Part shown: positions 28,717 through 38,324 of the stretch, piece by piece
Position numbering within the stretch: position 1 is the first letter of the stretch
Layout: the number at the start of each line of letters is the position of its first letter
NCBI GenBank assembly: GCA_011174845.1
Contig: DUEW01000078.1
Location: forward strand, 1 to 39,403
Direction of reading: 5' to 3'
Length of the DNA: 39,403 bases
Source: Anaerolineae bacterium
Lineage (GTDB): Bacteria; Chloroflexota; Anaerolineae; Anaerolineales; E44-bin32
The notes under the pieces: model-generated
The model's database searches: none
Told to the model about the DNA's origin: nothing
What the model saw: the letters and a program-made list of their open reading frames with translations, nothing else
Program-made: the position numbers and the translations under genes

Positions 28717-28768
28717 TTCAGCTTCGTCTCCTACACAGTGCAACTTCTCTTAACACACTCAAATGCTT

Positions 28769-29575
28769 TTATTCTACAAGCTCTAACGCTATGAGCGCTG
28801 CACCTAGCGCCCCCATAAGTTGAGGATGGCGTGGGATGATCACCTCCTCACCAGTCTCCTCCTGCAGGATTTGCGGAATCGCCGGATTACGAACCACGCC
28901 TCCTGAAAGCATGAGAGGTGGTCTGAGTCCGACGGTTCGGATCATCGCCACAACGCGTTTAATTAGCGAGCGATGCAATCCTTTGAGGATAGGCTCCGTG
29001 GCAACGCCATGGGCGATGAGTGAGATAACTTCCGATTCAGCGAAGACAGTACAGGTACTGGAAATTGAGACCTCCTCCACTGTCGAGAGGGTCACTTCGC
29101 CCAATCGGTCTAAATGTACACCTAATCGATTAGCGGTGTTCTCGAGAAATCTACCTGTGCCAGCCGCGCATTTATCGTTCATCGAGAAATCTACCACCTC
29201 CCCCTTTGGGCTGATTCCGATGACCTTGCTGTCCTGACCGCCAATGTCAACCAAAGTGCCGCCATGGCCAAGCTCTCGAAATACCCCCCTTGCATGGCAG
29301 GTGATCTCAGTAACCGTACGCGTGGCTTGGTGAACAAGTTTGCGTCCATAACCAGTCGCTATGAGAGGGACGCCGATTTCCCGTTCACCTTCGATAGGAA
29401 CAGAGAGTATTGGCGTGACTTCACGAGCGAGTTCCAGAAATTTCTCAACTTGTTTTCCAACTTGAGGATCTGCTTGCTCCAATACATGCCATATGATTCG
29501 ACCGTCATCGTCAATCCCGACGATCTTGGCGGTCGTGGAACCCACATCGATTCCCAATGCCCGTACCTCGGCCAT
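28769..29575 (-). CDS. BadF/BadG/HgdC-type ATPase, 2-hydroxyacyl-CoA dehydratase activator
   Basis: ALGIDVGSTTAKIVGIDDDG ASKHA motif; MNDKCAAGTGRFLENTANRLG and SSTCTVFAESEVISLIAHG carry the two cluster-ligand Cys. Start ATG 29575 lies two nt past the upstream stop; listed 29641 start is less likely. Confidence 0.93.
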   Translation of the reverse strand: MAEVRALGIDVGSTTAKIVGIDDDGRIIWHVLEQADPQVGKQVEKFLELAREVTPILSVPIEGEREIGVPLIATGYGRKLVHQATRTVTEITCHARGVFRELGHGGTLVDIGGQDSKVIGISPKGEVVDFSMNDKCAAGTGRFLENTANRLGVHLDRLGEVTLSTVEEVSISSTCTVFAESEVISLIAHGVATEPILKGLHRSLIKRVVAMIRTVGLRPPLMLSGGVVRNPAIPQILQEETGEEVIIPRHPQLMGALGAALIALELVE

Positions 29576-29577
29576 CT

Positions 29578-30900
29578 CTATCTCTCCAACATTTCTACAA
29601 AAGCAGCCAGCCGATTGGCGACTTGCTGCTCGGCAAAACAACGGAAATCATTGTGATCCGCCTCCAGCAACAAGGCTGGCTTCTCAAACTCTCGTATCAG
29701 TCGATCGCGCTGATCCATCTGACCGATGGAGTAAGGTTTACAGGATCGATCAGAATGAAGGATAACACCGTCAAGATGATACTCCTCAATCATTCGCTGC
29801 ATGGTTTTTAGTTTATGCCCTGTGCTACGGTTGAGGATGACATAGATGCAAGCGAGGGCTAAAGATTCCAATCCTCTCTCAACATCATAGTAGCGGGCCA
29901 ACTCACCCCAAGCGTTGGTATAAGTTGAAGCCACGATAGCGACGCCGTTTTCTCCTAAGAATTCGGCCAGATACCGTAGCCTGTACCAGATGGGCAAGTT
30001 ATCCCAAAGCAAACGTTTCTTTTCTCCCTTCACAGCCCCGATTCCATTCGCGATACGTTCATCAACCTCCTTCAGCATGGCGGCATAGAAATCAACCGTT
30101 TCAGCATCCCCACGCATTTCTACGATGGGAGCCATCTGGATGAATTGATCGATCACCGAGATCGGCGCAGGTTGATGCTGGTTACGCTCTATAATCTCCA
30201 GCCACAGCTCGGTAGCCATTTTACTTAACCGACCGACCTCCTTTAATTTGCGTTCCTGAAGCGATTTGCCCGCAACCTGTTCAGCCACCGGGATAGCTTG
30301 CTCCAATTGACGCAGCACGAATTGCAGAGCGTGCTCGGTCGCCTCAGAGTGATAAACGAAGGGGGTATCGATGACGATCAGGGGGATGTTGAAATGTCGA
30401 GCCAGCACCCGATACCAGAAGAGAACGGTCTGGCAGATATTCGTACAAGCCAGGAGAAGGTCAGGCCGAGGAAGTTTGCCAACGGGTGTCTTCCCCGAAA
30501 GCAGCGTACCAAAATCTGTGCGGGCGTAGGAACAGATGTCCTGCGAATATCCGGCCTCTTCCGCTACCGACATGATGTCTACTGCAACCCGGGCGGTGCC
30601 ACAGATCGCGGCGTGGTTTTCGGGATAGACGATGAAATAATCAAGTGCTTTGAGTAGCTCGGTTGGAGCGCCCGAGGTTACCCATGCAACTTTATGTCGC
30701 TGGTTTGCGTAATGACCTCGTAACCAATGCCGTGTGACGAGATCCTTATTCAGCCATGAAATCTTAAGTGGGGGGGCCAAATATTTGCTCTTCCAGCTGG
30801 CGCGCGAGATTTCTGCCCTCAACCAGATATTCAAGCGCAGGAGCGAGTGGCTGAGGATATTTACATTCCAGTGATAGAGAAGGGAATCGATGATACTCAT
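29578..30900 (-). CDS. 2-hydroxyacyl-CoA dehydratase / benzoyl-CoA reductase (HgdA/BcrC)-family subunit
   Basis: 440 aa; [54 protein letters not shown]. Confidence 0.9.
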   Translation of the reverse strand: MSIIDSLLYHWNVNILSHSLLRLNIWLRAEISRASWKSKYLAPPLKISWLNKDLVTRHWLRGHYANQRHKVAWVTSGAPTELLKALDYFIVYPENHAAICGTARVAVDIMSVAEEAGYSQDICSYARTDFGTLLSGKTPVGKLPRPDLLLACTNICQTVLFWYRVLARHFNIPLIVIDTPFVYHSEATEHALQFVLRQLEQAIPVAEQVAGKSLQERKLKEVGRLSKMATELWLEIIERNQHQPAPISVIDQFIQMAPIVEMRGDAETVDFYAAMLKEVDERIANGIGAVKGEKKRLLWDNLPIWYRLRYLAEFLGENGVAIVASTYTNAWGELARYYDVERGLESLALACIYVILNRSTGHKLKTMQRMIEEYHLDGVILHSDRSCKPYSIGQMDQRDRLIREFEKPALLLEADHNDFRCFAEQQVANRLAAFVEMLER

Positions 30901-31991
30901 CTGATCATCTCAAAGAAAGCCTCAATCCGGGTCGTAGCCTGACTGGATAATGGATCACTGATATCTACTTCGATCGACACTGTGGGAACGCCCAGGTCAC
31001 CCAAACCTTGACGTAGATCCGGAAGGTCGAACAATTCCGGTTCGCAGAACTTAACATTGTAGAAGATCACGCCTCGTGCGTCTGTGGCATCAATCATGCG
31101 GTGAAGATGATCGAGCCGATCTTGGATGGGACTCCCCCTACACCAGTCTGGCGGCCCGCCGAGGATACGTTCAGCCATGCGGAAGAAAGGATCCTCACTT
31201 CTCCCAGCAGGGTATAACCTCCGCCCACAACACGCCAGGTCATCAGCGACGACCCTGGCACCGAATTCGGAGATGGTTTTAAGCAATCCCATCGGTTCAG
31301 GAACGATGCCCGAAAGAATAATGGGAATGCCCTCTTGTTGACCCTCATAATCGGCGTCAAAGATGGATTGAGCAATATCTATGAAATCCTCGGCGGGAAG
31401 ATACTCACGTGTTCGTATGAGGCGGTAAAAATCGTGGTCCTTAAATTGTAGTCTCCCTCGCTGCTTATGCAGTCGTGCCAACAATTCATCCGCTACTTCC
31501 TCCCACTGGATGCTCTTCATGATCGTTTCATTCGATGGCGAGATCCCGGCAATCTCCTCCAAGCGTTGGTATAAAAACCGAAGTTCTTCTGCAAAGAAGA
31601 CCTCTCCTTGTTGACTCCCCCCTCTCGGCAGATAAAAAGGGATGACCGGTTGTTTAGGAGGGAGGAAATCCAACAAGATGCTACCTAAGCCTTGGAGAGA
31701 ATCACAAGCATGGGGGACCATGATGAGATCGGCAACATCTAACCCTCCCCCTAGTATGAAGGAGAGCGCATTGCGAACAACGGAACAAACATAGGGTTGC
31801 AGATGGGCAGATCCAAGGCTGACATCGACTCTAGGAGGACCCCACACCTCCATCGGGAGGATGTTGAACGCGAGCAAGAGGGCACGGGGGTAATGGATCG
31901 GTAACACAGCAGCGACCAATCCGCCTTGCTGTTTGAAGGCGCTCGCTACTTCGGACCGACGGGGAATCAAAACCGCATTTTCAGCTGTCAT
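30897..31991 (-). CDS. 2-hydroxyacyl-CoA dehydratase family subunit (HgdB-like)
   Basis: 364 aa; [87 protein letters not shown] overlap with next subunit. Confidence 0.9.
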   Translation of the reverse strand: MTAENAVLIPRRSEVASAFKQQGGLVAAVLPIHYPRALLLAFNILPMEVWGPPRVDVSLGSAHLQPYVCSVVRNALSFILGGGLDVADLIMVPHACDSLQGLGSILLDFLPPKQPVIPFYLPRGGSQQGEVFFAEELRFLYQRLEEIAGISPSNETIMKSIQWEEVADELLARLHKQRGRLQFKDHDFYRLIRTREYLPAEDFIDIAQSIFDADYEGQQEGIPIILSGIVPEPMGLLKTISEFGARVVADDLACCGRRLYPAGRSEDPFFRMAERILGGPPDWCRGSPIQDRLDHLHRMIDATDARGVIFYNVKFCEPELFDLPDLRQGLGDLGVPTVSIEVDISDPLSSQATTRIEAFFEMIR

Positions 31992-32155
31992 GTACGTCTA
32001 ATTAAGTGCAACGCAAATGTTAGCACAAATGGAAAGTCCGTTCGAACGGTCATAAAATTATTCTTCGACTGGTTCGATTGTATCGGTTCTACGCATTCTA
32101 TAATAGAGGGTGTTATAATGTGAAAAGCACCAGCATAAAAACCGCGGAGGTGATC

Positions 32156-32350
32156 ATGCGATTGCCAGGTGGATGGGAATGGATCATCATCCTAATCATT
32201 GCACTCTTAATTTTCGGTCCAGGTCGTTTGAGTAAGATCGCGGGTGAAATCGGTCGAAGTATTCGGGAATTCCGATCCGGGATACAAGAGACGGAGGAAG
32301 AGGAAACTTCCCAATCTGAGGAAACAAAAGAAAACGACGACAAGTCATAA
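32156..32350 (+). CDS. tatA: Twin-arginine translocase subunit TatA/TatE family
   Basis: 64 aa from ATG 32156 with GGAGGTGATC upstream; WEWIIILIIALLIFGPGRLSKIAGEIGRSIREFRSG with acidic tail. Confidence 0.93.
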   Translation: MRLPGGWEWIIILIIALLIFGPGRLSKIAGEIGRSIREFRSGIQETEEEETSQSEETKENDDKS

Positions 32351-32371
32351 CTCCATAGTAGATCCTCAATG

Positions 32372-32397
32372 AAACCAGCCTTAAGGCTGGTTTTTTT
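32372..32397 (+). terminator. Rho-independent terminator after tatA
   Basis: AAACCAGCC TTAA GGCTGGTTT followed by TTTT; perfect stem plus T tract. Confidence 0.9.
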
Positions 32398-32459
32398 CAT
32401 GAATTTACAATCGATCTCAACACTCGTAATTTTACTATGCCAATCAACGGAGCATTTCG

Positions 32460-33602
32460 TTATTGCTTGCCCAATACACGTTCCAATGCCGTCAACAGGA
32501 GCAGCACGTTTTCGGCTCGCGAAGAGTATCCCATCAGCCCAATCCGCCAGACTTTCCCTTTCAATTCTCCTAACCCTCCTGCGATCTCGATGTTGAAATC
32601 CTTAAGAAGTTGCATGCTGATCTTGATATCATCTACTCCATCTGGGACCCTCACCGTGGTTAGTGGCTCCAGACGAAACTCCTTCGGAACATGGAGTGAC
32701 AATCCCAATTCCTCAAGTCCCTCCCACAGGAGCTGAGCGTTTCGTCGATGTCTTTCCCAACGGTTCTCAAGTCCCTCCTGCGCAATCAAACGTAGCCCTT
32801 CATAGAGTGCGTAGTTGGAAGAGATCGGGGCAGTGTGGTGATAAGTCCGCTCGGTTCCCCAATACTTCTGCACCATGCTTAGATCGAGATACCAATTAGG
32901 TACCGTCGTCTTGCGCTTACTTAAGATCTCTTCAGCTCTAGGGCTGACGGTGATCGGTCCCAACCCTGGTGGGACGCTGAGGCACTTTTGAGTCCCGCTG
33001 TAACAGACATCGATCCCGATCTCGTCAACCCTCACAGGAACACCCCCGAGTGAGGTAACTGCATCGACAATCAGGATCCCTCCCTGATCATGAACAACTT
33101 CGGCAATCTCGCCTAACGGTTGCTTGGCCCCTGTTGATGTCTCCGCGTGGACAATAGCCACTACCTTCGCCTTATGCGCGACGAGCGCCTCTTTGACTTC
33201 CTCCGGTGTAAAAACCTCACCCCACGATCGGTTGATGGTAACGACCTCACCGCCATAGCGTTGCGCCATATCTGTCAAACGGTGACCAAAGTAACCATTG
33301 ATACATACCAAGACGGAATCTCCAGGTTCTATGAAATTAGCCACCGCAGCTTCCATGGCTGCGCTCCCTGTTCCGGAGATCGGTATGGTAAGTTGGTTTT
33401 TCGTTTGGAATACATGTCGCAGGAGATCTTGGGTCCTGTCCATGATCTTGAGAAAATATGGGTCCAGGTGGCCGACAAGCGGAGCCGCCATAGCTCGCAA
33501 CACCCTAGGATGTACCATACTGGGACCAGGACCGAGCAGGATGCGAGGACCGCTATCCAATTCGGGATACTTTTCTGAGGTGAAATCGCTCCGGTCACTC
33601 AT
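32460..33602 (-). CDS. Class-V PLP-dependent aminotransferase (alanine/serine-glyoxylate aminotransferase-like)
   Basis: LLGPGPSMVHPRVLRAM, ISGTGSAAMEAAVANF, VDAVTSLGGVPVRVDEIGIDVCYSGTQKCLSVPPGLGP with the PLP Lys. Start 33602 chosen for GAGAGGAG RBS. Confidence 0.93.
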   Translation of the reverse strand: MSDRSDFTSEKYPELDSGPRILLGPGPSMVHPRVLRAMAAPLVGHLDPYFLKIMDRTQDLLRHVFQTKNQLTIPISGTGSAAMEAAVANFIEPGDSVLVCINGYFGHRLTDMAQRYGGEVVTINRSWGEVFTPEEVKEALVAHKAKVVAIVHAETSTGAKQPLGEIAEVVHDQGGILIVDAVTSLGGVPVRVDEIGIDVCYSGTQKCLSVPPGLGPITVSPRAEEILSKRKTTVPNWYLDLSMVQKYWGTERTYHHTAPISSNYALYEGLRLIAQEGLENRWERHRRNAQLLWEGLEELGLSLHVPKEFRLEPLTTVRVPDGVDDIKISMQLLKDFNIEIAGGLGELKGKVWRIGLMGYSSRAENVLLLLTALERVLGKQ

Positions 33603-33753
33603 GTTTTGGGTCTCCTCTCTATTCGCACGGCGGATTTCATGCAACGAGATCTTATCAGCGCATGATTAGGACCGCTGATCAAGGTATATCCGATACGTTT
33701 ATTACGATCGGAGAATTCCTTAGAAGAGACATCTGTTCAAGCGAGTGGATCCA

Positions 33754-33779
33754 TCGATTGACCAGACTTCGTCAATCGA
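33754..33779. terminator. Hairpin downstream of the YbhB-like gene, possible terminator
   Basis: TCGATTGAC (33754-33762), 8-nt loop, GTCAATCGA (33771-33779), perfect 9-bp stem; no strong T tract. Confidence 0.4.
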
Positions 33780-33790
33780 AGTGTACCTAC

Positions 33791-34462
33791 TCACCTTGTA
33801 TATGTCCCCATCAATTCAGTCTCAGCTATGATGTGCCCTTCCATCGCTTGCAGTAATTGATCCTTGGTCACTCCTGAGGCCATTTCAAGAAGCGTGTCTA
33901 ACGCGTAAAGCTTGAAGAAATAACGGTGGGTACCTCCAGGAGGGCAAGGTCCTCCGTAGCCTAAACGTCGCCAACTGTTTTCGCCATTTTTAGTGCCATC
34001 GGGTAGCTCCAAGTCTGAGGGGAACGCCTCAGGCAAGGAACGGGTGTCGGCTGGAAGGTTATAGAGCACCCAATGCACCCAAGTACCAACAGGTGCATCG
34101 GGATCATCAGAGATGAGGGCAAAACTCATGATATCTTCAGTCGGATCGGTCCAATATAGCGGAGGAGAAATATCCTCACCGTCGCAAGAATATTTCCTGG
34201 GGATCGGAGCTCCTTCTTCAAAGGCTGGGCTTGATAACACAAATGACATCGGCGAACCTCCTTCCTCGGATTCGATCGTTGGTTCAGGTCCAAGGGTTGA
34301 AATAACTGCGGGTTCAGTTGTCAGCGGCTGTGTAGGAAGTCGTTGTGTAGCCGAGGGGGAAAGCACAATGGGTGTCGGTTCTGAACCACAGCCAACCATC
34401 AAAGCAGTCAGGGACATCAAGAGCATGTAACGTTTAAGAAACACTTTCACATCCCACACCAA
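33791..34462 (-). CDS. YbhB/YbcL (Raf-kinase-inhibitor-like) family lipoprotein
   Basis: 223 aa; lipobox-like LMVGCGSEP; IPRKYSCDGEDISPPLYW, FALISDDPDAPVGTWVHWVLYNLP, GYGGPCPPGGTHRYFFKLYALD. Confidence 0.95.
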   Translation of the reverse strand: MVWDVKVFLKRYMLLMSLTALMVGCGSEPTPIVLSPSATQRLPTQPLTTEPAVISTLGPEPTIESEEGGSPMSFVLSSPAFEEGAPIPRKYSCDGEDISPPLYWTDPTEDIMSFALISDDPDAPVGTWVHWVLYNLPADTRSLPEAFPSDLELPDGTKNGENSWRRLGYGGPCPPGGTHRYFFKLYALDTLLEMASGVTKDQLLQAMEGHIIAETELMGTYTR

Positions 34463-34495
34463 ATTTGGCGACGATGGTTACCACACAGGTTTTAA

Positions 34496-36964
34496 TCAGC
34501 TTTCCTCCTCATCTTCCTTTGTGCTTTCCGAAGGCTCACCCGCTGCCGCACGAACCACCTCTGTAAATTTCGCCAGTCTCTCGCTTGCCACATGGTTGAA
34601 GGAACCCTCCGGGTAAGACCCATCTTCCCTCAGCTTACCTGATTCTTTGCCCGTGAGCAGCGTTAGACCTTCGTCAATCGTGGTGATGGGCCAAATATGG
34701 AACTCGCCGTCAGCTACGGACTGGATGACTTCGTCATCCAGCATCAAGTTAGCGACATTCCCCTTCGGGATGATCACACCTTGGGAACCCGAAATACCCT
34801 TCACTTTGCATGCCTTGAAGAAGCCTTCGATCTTCTCATTGATCCCGCCTACCGCCTGGATCTGACCGTGTTGGTTGACTGAACCGGTGATCGCTAAATC
34901 TTGACGCAAAGGAATCTCTGAAATAGCTGAGAGGAGAGCAAATAGCTCAGCCGCTGAAGCGCTGTCACCTTCGATATCTTCGTAGGATTGCTCGAAAGTG
35001 ACCGCAGCAGAGAGGTTGAGCGGTTGCTTCTGTCCATATCTCGCTCCCAAGAAGCCACCAATGATGAGCACACCCTTGGTATGGATCCGACCGCCAAGCT
35101 TTGCTTCGCGCTCAATATCCACCACACCATCCTGCCCAGGGTGCACGGTAGCTGTCACACGTGTCGGGCGACCAAATGCGTAGTCTCCCATCTGTAAAAC
35201 AGAGAGCGCGTTAACCTGCCCCACGGTTTCACCGGTGACATCGATGAGCAGTGTCTCGTCCGAGATCCTCTCTTGAAGACGTTCCTCAATCAAATTGCTG
35301 CGATAGATGCTTTCCTTAACCGCCTTCTCAACTGCCGTACCGGAGACAATGTCCTCTTCCATCTTCTTTGACCAGTATGCTGACTCGCGTATTAAATCGG
35401 AGATCTCACCAAAACGTGTCGAAAGTTTGCCTTGATCTTCTGCAAGTCGAGAACCGTACTCAATGACCTCGGCCACGGCGGTTGAGGCAAAGGTTGGTAA
35501 TTGATTGGCATCCACCACGGCCTTTACGAAAAGCGCGTATTCATGCTCAGTATCGGTTGTGCGGTCCATGGTGGTCGCAAATTCAGCTTTCACTTTGAAA
35601 AGCTTAGGGAAATCCTCATCATAACCTCGAAGCAGGTAGAAAAGCATCGGAGTTCCGATAAGAACAATCTTCACATCAAGGGGTATCGGCTCAGGCTCGA
35701 GAGAAACGGTACTCATAAGACCCAATTGGGCCCCAAGATTTATGATCCTTATCGATTCCTCACGCAGCGCCCGTTTTAAGCCTTCCCATGCATAGGTATT
35801 GAGAAGCACATCACGAGCCGGAAGGATTAAGTAGCCTCCATTCGCCCTGTGCAGAGCCCCTGGCTGGATCATCGTAAAGTTGGTCCGGGAACCGCCCATC
35901 ACGACCTCATGTTCGATGCGACCGATGAGGTTCTGATAGGAGGGATGATTCTCCACCACAACCGGTGCACTGTCGCGTTCCGAGTTGTCCACGATAACGT
36001 TAACGTCATAGCGTTGAAATAAATTCGGAGCTGCCAATTGTGTGAGAGGACTTTGTGAATCAGGCTCAGGTGACCGCAGTTGATCGATATTGGCGATCAT
36101 ATTCTCTTGAACAGACTCAAGATGAGAGATGACTTGATCTAAACCTTCGTATTTCACTTTCAGTTCATCGATCAAGTGCCCCACGGCATAGAGAGCGGTT
36201 CGAGTATCGAGTTCTCGGATCTGCTCTTGGGTCTCCCTTTCCCCCTTACGAACACGAGTTAGGCTGGATTTCACTTCGTCTTGCAGCTTATTTTCAAGGC
36301 CCCTGAGCTTCTCGCGTTGTTCGGGTGAAAGTTTTTCCAAGTCTGCCGGTTGGATAGGTTTGCCATCAACTGCGGGAACCAGCATGAACCCAAATGGCGT
36401 TCTAGCCAGGAGGAAATTATATTTTGCGGCTTGTTCGTTCAGTTTGGCGAGCTCTTTTTCCGCACTTTCTTCTTGGACCTCTTTGAGCCGGCTTAATTCC
36501 TCGTTGTATTCTTTGCTCTCAAAAATCCGTATGAGTTCCTGTCTACATACCGCCAGCAGAGATTGAATCTCCTTTCGTAGCTCGATACCTCGTCCAGCTG
36601 GTAATCTCAAGGCCTTAGGCTCATGAGGATTGACAAAGTTGTTCACATAACACCAATCATCTGATATCGGTTCGGATGAAGCCTTGCGTTCAAGATATTG
36701 ACGAATCAACGTCGTTTTACCCGAACCGGGTAACCCTAGTACGAAGATATTAAACCCAGGGCCCAAGACTTCTGTGCCAAGTTCCATTGCACGAAAGGCG
36801 CGTGGTTGGCCAATGACCTCAGTCAATGTAGGAAGCTCATCGGTGGTTTTGAACCCTAGCGAGCTTGGATCGCACGTATGATGCAGGTCATCCAAGTTGA
36901 GCTTTGCAATTACGGGTGCTGGATCTGGGCTGGCCTTCTTCGTCCTCGTTTTCGAACGCGACAT
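34496..36964 (-). CDS. Lon-like AAA ATPase/S16 protease
   Basis: 822 aa; Walker A GLPGSGKTTLIRQY; HTKGVLIIGGFLGARYGQ; EGDSASAAELFALLSA Ser and GINEKIEGFF Lys of the S16 dyad. Confidence 0.93.
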   Translation of the reverse strand: MSRSKTRTKKASPDPAPVIAKLNLDDLHHTCDPSSLGFKTTDELPTLTEVIGQPRAFRAMELGTEVLGPGFNIFVLGLPGSGKTTLIRQYLERKASSEPISDDWCYVNNFVNPHEPKALRLPAGRGIELRKEIQSLLAVCRQELIRIFESKEYNEELSRLKEVQEESAEKELAKLNEQAAKYNFLLARTPFGFMLVPAVDGKPIQPADLEKLSPEQREKLRGLENKLQDEVKSSLTRVRKGERETQEQIRELDTRTALYAVGHLIDELKVKYEGLDQVISHLESVQENMIANIDQLRSPEPDSQSPLTQLAAPNLFQRYDVNVIVDNSERDSAPVVVENHPSYQNLIGRIEHEVVMGGSRTNFTMIQPGALHRANGGYLILPARDVLLNTYAWEGLKRALREESIRIINLGAQLGLMSTVSLEPEPIPLDVKIVLIGTPMLFYLLRGYDEDFPKLFKVKAEFATTMDRTTDTEHEYALFVKAVVDANQLPTFASTAVAEVIEYGSRLAEDQGKLSTRFGEISDLIRESAYWSKKMEEDIVSGTAVEKAVKESIYRSNLIEERLQERISDETLLIDVTGETVGQVNALSVLQMGDYAFGRPTRVTATVHPGQDGVVDIEREAKLGGRIHTKGVLIIGGFLGARYGQKQPLNLSAAVTFEQSYEDIEGDSASAAELFALLSAISEIPLRQDLAITGSVNQHGQIQAVGGINEKIEGFFKACKVKGISGSQGVIIPKGNVANLMLDDEVIQSVADGEFHIWPITTIDEGLTLLTGKESGKLREDGSYPEGSFNHVASERLAKFTEVVRAAAGEPSESTKEDEEES

Positions 36965-37257
36965 TGGTTCCTACCTCCTTCTGGACTTCTCATTGTACGT
37001 CGATTTAACATTCCATCAAAGAATCCGAAGGATCTCGTCTTTAATATTCGCCCTTTCACTCTTCTCCTTAAGGGTGTATGGAAAAGGAACACAATCGAGA
37101 ATGCTGTATCAGCAAAAAAGAGCAAATAACCGTCTAGCTATCATCTTTATTTTGTGTACTTCTAGAATGACCAAGAATAGAGGAGTTAGAAATCGGCACC
37201 TTCAGCTTATTTCTATGATTCCCTTGACAGCTACCTTTTGGTTTGTAGATATGAGAA

Positions 37258-37281
37258 AGGGCCGGACTTCTGCCCGACCCT
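37258..37281 (-). terminator. Possible rho-independent terminator after bacterioferritin gene
   Basis: Minus strand AGGGTCGG GCAGAAGT CCGGCCCT followed by TTCTC; 8-bp stem with one mismatch. Confidence 0.45.
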
Positions 37282-37312
37282 AGGGATGGCGTAATGGTTC
37301 AGCCAGCTACCC

Positions 37313-37786
37313 TTACTCGTCTCCAGTTTGCAATGCAAGATAATTCTCTAAGCCCATCTGTTCAATTTGTGCCCGCTGTTTTTCAGCCCATTCAACATGG
37401 TCTTCTTCCATACCGAGAATCTTCACCAACAGATCACCGGTGTTCTCGTCCGCGACATCACTTGCGAGCGCAATGGCTGCGTTGTAGGCTTTCACTGCAT
37501 CGAGTTCGGCTTTTTCATCGTTGGCGATCATCTCGGGGACCGTCTTGCCAATCTTCATGGGGTGAAGCTTAGAAACAATCGGTATACCCTGGAGAAAGAG
37601 AATGCGTCCAATAAGCCACTCAGCATGATACATCTCGTCTTTGGCGCGCGCTTCAATAGCCTTGTGAAGAGCATTAAAACCCCAATGGTCACACATCTCC
37701 GAATGGACCATATATTGGCTGATGGCGGTCAGCTCATCCGCTAAGAGTTGATTTAGAACCTCAATAAGTTTTTCGTCGCCTTTCAT
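37313..37786 (-). CDS. bfr: Bacterioferritin
   Basis: 157 aa; LNQLLADELTAISQYMVHSEMCDHWG, EARAKDEMYHAEWLIGRILFLQGIP, EEDHVEWAEKQ ferroxidase-type residues. Confidence 0.94.
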   Translation of the reverse strand: MKGDEKLIEVLNQLLADELTAISQYMVHSEMCDHWGFNALHKAIEARAKDEMYHAEWLIGRILFLQGIPIVSKLHPMKIGKTVPEMIANDEKAELDAVKAYNAAIALASDVADENTGDLLVKILGMEEDHVEWAEKQRAQIEQMGLENYLALQTGDE

Positions 37787-37920
37787 GAGTTCACTCCTTA
37801 CCCTGATGGAAGTTTGTACACTTAGATTATACGCTGAGGTCTCTAGTTTGTGAAATGATACACGATAAACTGGGGTGAATTTCTTGTCAGAGGGTACATC
37901 TGGTCGATGAGCATGTTGGG

Positions 37921-37958
37921 TCCTTCGGCAGGCTCAGGACAGGGCTCGGTACAGGTAG
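37921..37958 (+). repeat. Dispersed non-coding repeat, copy 2
   Basis: tccttcggcaggctcaggacagggctcggtacaggtagg; see 28321-28358. Confidence 0.6.
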
Positions 37959-38324
37959 GACTGACCCTTCGACCAGTTCCCCTTGGCAATCCCGGGGCGG
38001 GCAGGATAAAACCTGTCGAAGCACGCTCATCGGCGACCTTCGATGGCTCGAATCAGCGTTCGACCAGGCTTACGCTGAAGGCTCGACGAAATCAAGCCCA
38101 AGCTGCACCGTTTTGCAGAACTACCCGCTCCTATGGAATGTGCCCGAAAAACCTTCCATCTTAATACAATTAACCGATGTGCAATCCTGAAACATGACCT
38201 TTATCGATACAGCATCACGATTTATTTCGATCTACCTTCACGGACAGACGGTCACGAAAATGGTTGTAGTATATACACAAGGTTCATAGTTAAAAATAAC
38301 ATCTTCGAGTAAAGGGGATCATCA

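Noticed and set aside
32460-33602. Ureidoglycine-glyoxylate aminotransferase linking to the oxamate/allantoin theme
   Set aside because: Class-V aminotransferases cannot be assigned to that substrate from motifs alone, and no other purine-catabolism genes are seen.
36878-37283. Short plus-strand ORFs upstream of the Lon-like gene
   Set aside because: Low-complexity translations in the intergenic region without RBS or family motifs.
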